A stretch of 64,000 nt of DNA from Capra hircus (Eukaryota > Chordata > Mammalia > Artiodactyla > Bovidae): positions 76,402,069 through 76,466,068 of the forward strand of contig NC_030811.1 of assembly GCF_001704415.2 (NCBI RefSeq), given 5' to 3'. Both the position numbers and the translations under genes were made by a program. This document shows positions 63,845 through 64,000 of the stretch, piece after piece (position 1 is the stretch's first letter; every line of letters begins with the position of its first letter). Below the pieces are notes generated by a model. It did no database searches. It saw only the letters and a list, made by a program, of their open reading frames with translations, and was not told the origin of the DNA.

Positions 63845-63957
63845 TGTGCTTAGCTGCTCTTTATGTTCAATGCTTTGCGATCCCATGAATGCTTTGCTCC
63901 TTTATCCATGGGGATTCTCCAGGCAAGAATACTGCAGTGGGATGCCATGCCCTCCTC
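63845..63957 (-). repeat. Diverged Bov-tA/Bov-A SINE fragment
   Basis: Minus orientation: gtgcttagctgctctttatg, then atggggattctccaggcaag and gatgccatgccctcctc. The head is missing. Confidence 0.8.
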
Positions 63958-64000
63958 ATGTTATGTATATTCTACCACAATTTAAAAAAGAATATAGACT

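Larger units (their letters stand above)
62262..64000. other. GSAP: GSAP intron (5' side), with BovB and a SINE
   Basis: No upstream coding exon is seen. Contains a BovB 3' end and a SINE; 63220-63840 is AT-rich and unremarkable. Confidence 0.55.

Noticed and set aside
1..64000. CRISPR array, bacterial operon, tRNA or rRNA gene
   Set aside because: The repeated blocks are dispersed SINEs and LINEs of bovid type; tRNA-like stretches are the decayed heads of SINEs, not intact genes.

Overview
The window is ruminant nuclear DNA, almost certainly from a bovid. It is full of bovid-type SINEs (Bov-tA, Bov-A2, and the older CHR type found across ruminants and relatives) and BovB (RTE-class) LINEs. 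It also holds L1 pieces and older mammalian repeats (MIR, L2, L1M, LTR-like). There is no bacterial or viral gene layout, no CRISPR array and no operon.

One host gene runs through it on the minus strand: GSAP, which encodes gamma-secretase activating protein (also called PION). I found 21 consecutive internal coding exons between 62261 and 2807. All have GT-AG splice sites, none has a stop, and the reading phase closes at every junction. Together they make 1641 nt (547 codons), starting and ending on a codon boundary. The first exon(s) lie beyond 64000 and the 3' exons, with the C-terminal GSAP-16 region, lie below position 1. No promoter, start codon or poly(A) site of the gene is in the window.

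Layout in transcription order (high to low): 64000-55355 N-terminal exons w1-w4, with a BovB 3' end, MIR, L2 and several SINEs. 50747-42952 exons w5-w10, with L2, L1M, SINEs, a 25-bp tandem duplication and a strong G-quadruplex motif. 42951-32466 is the largest intron (about 10.5 kb), with three BovB copies, one inverted on itself and one inside a SINE. 32465-25849 exons w11-w14, including the largest exon. 25605-21494 a 5'-truncated L1 in the sense orientation. 20011-16088 exons w15-w17. 16087-6629 an intron of 9.5 kb with SINEs, an LTR-like repeat and a (GT)18 microsatellite. 6628-2807 exons w18-w21. 2806-1 an AT-rich intron with old L1.

I see no new biological system. What deserves a second look is structural: the inverted BovB, a 47-bp imperfect direct repeat around a BovB/SINE composite, a BovB reverse-transcriptase frame kept open by two compensating deletions, an exon-like 52-bp segment that would carry a stop, and the G4 motif. 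Gene identification and comparison with human GSAP rest on recalled family knowledge, not on a database search. Repeat boundaries are approximate unless a target-site duplication is given.
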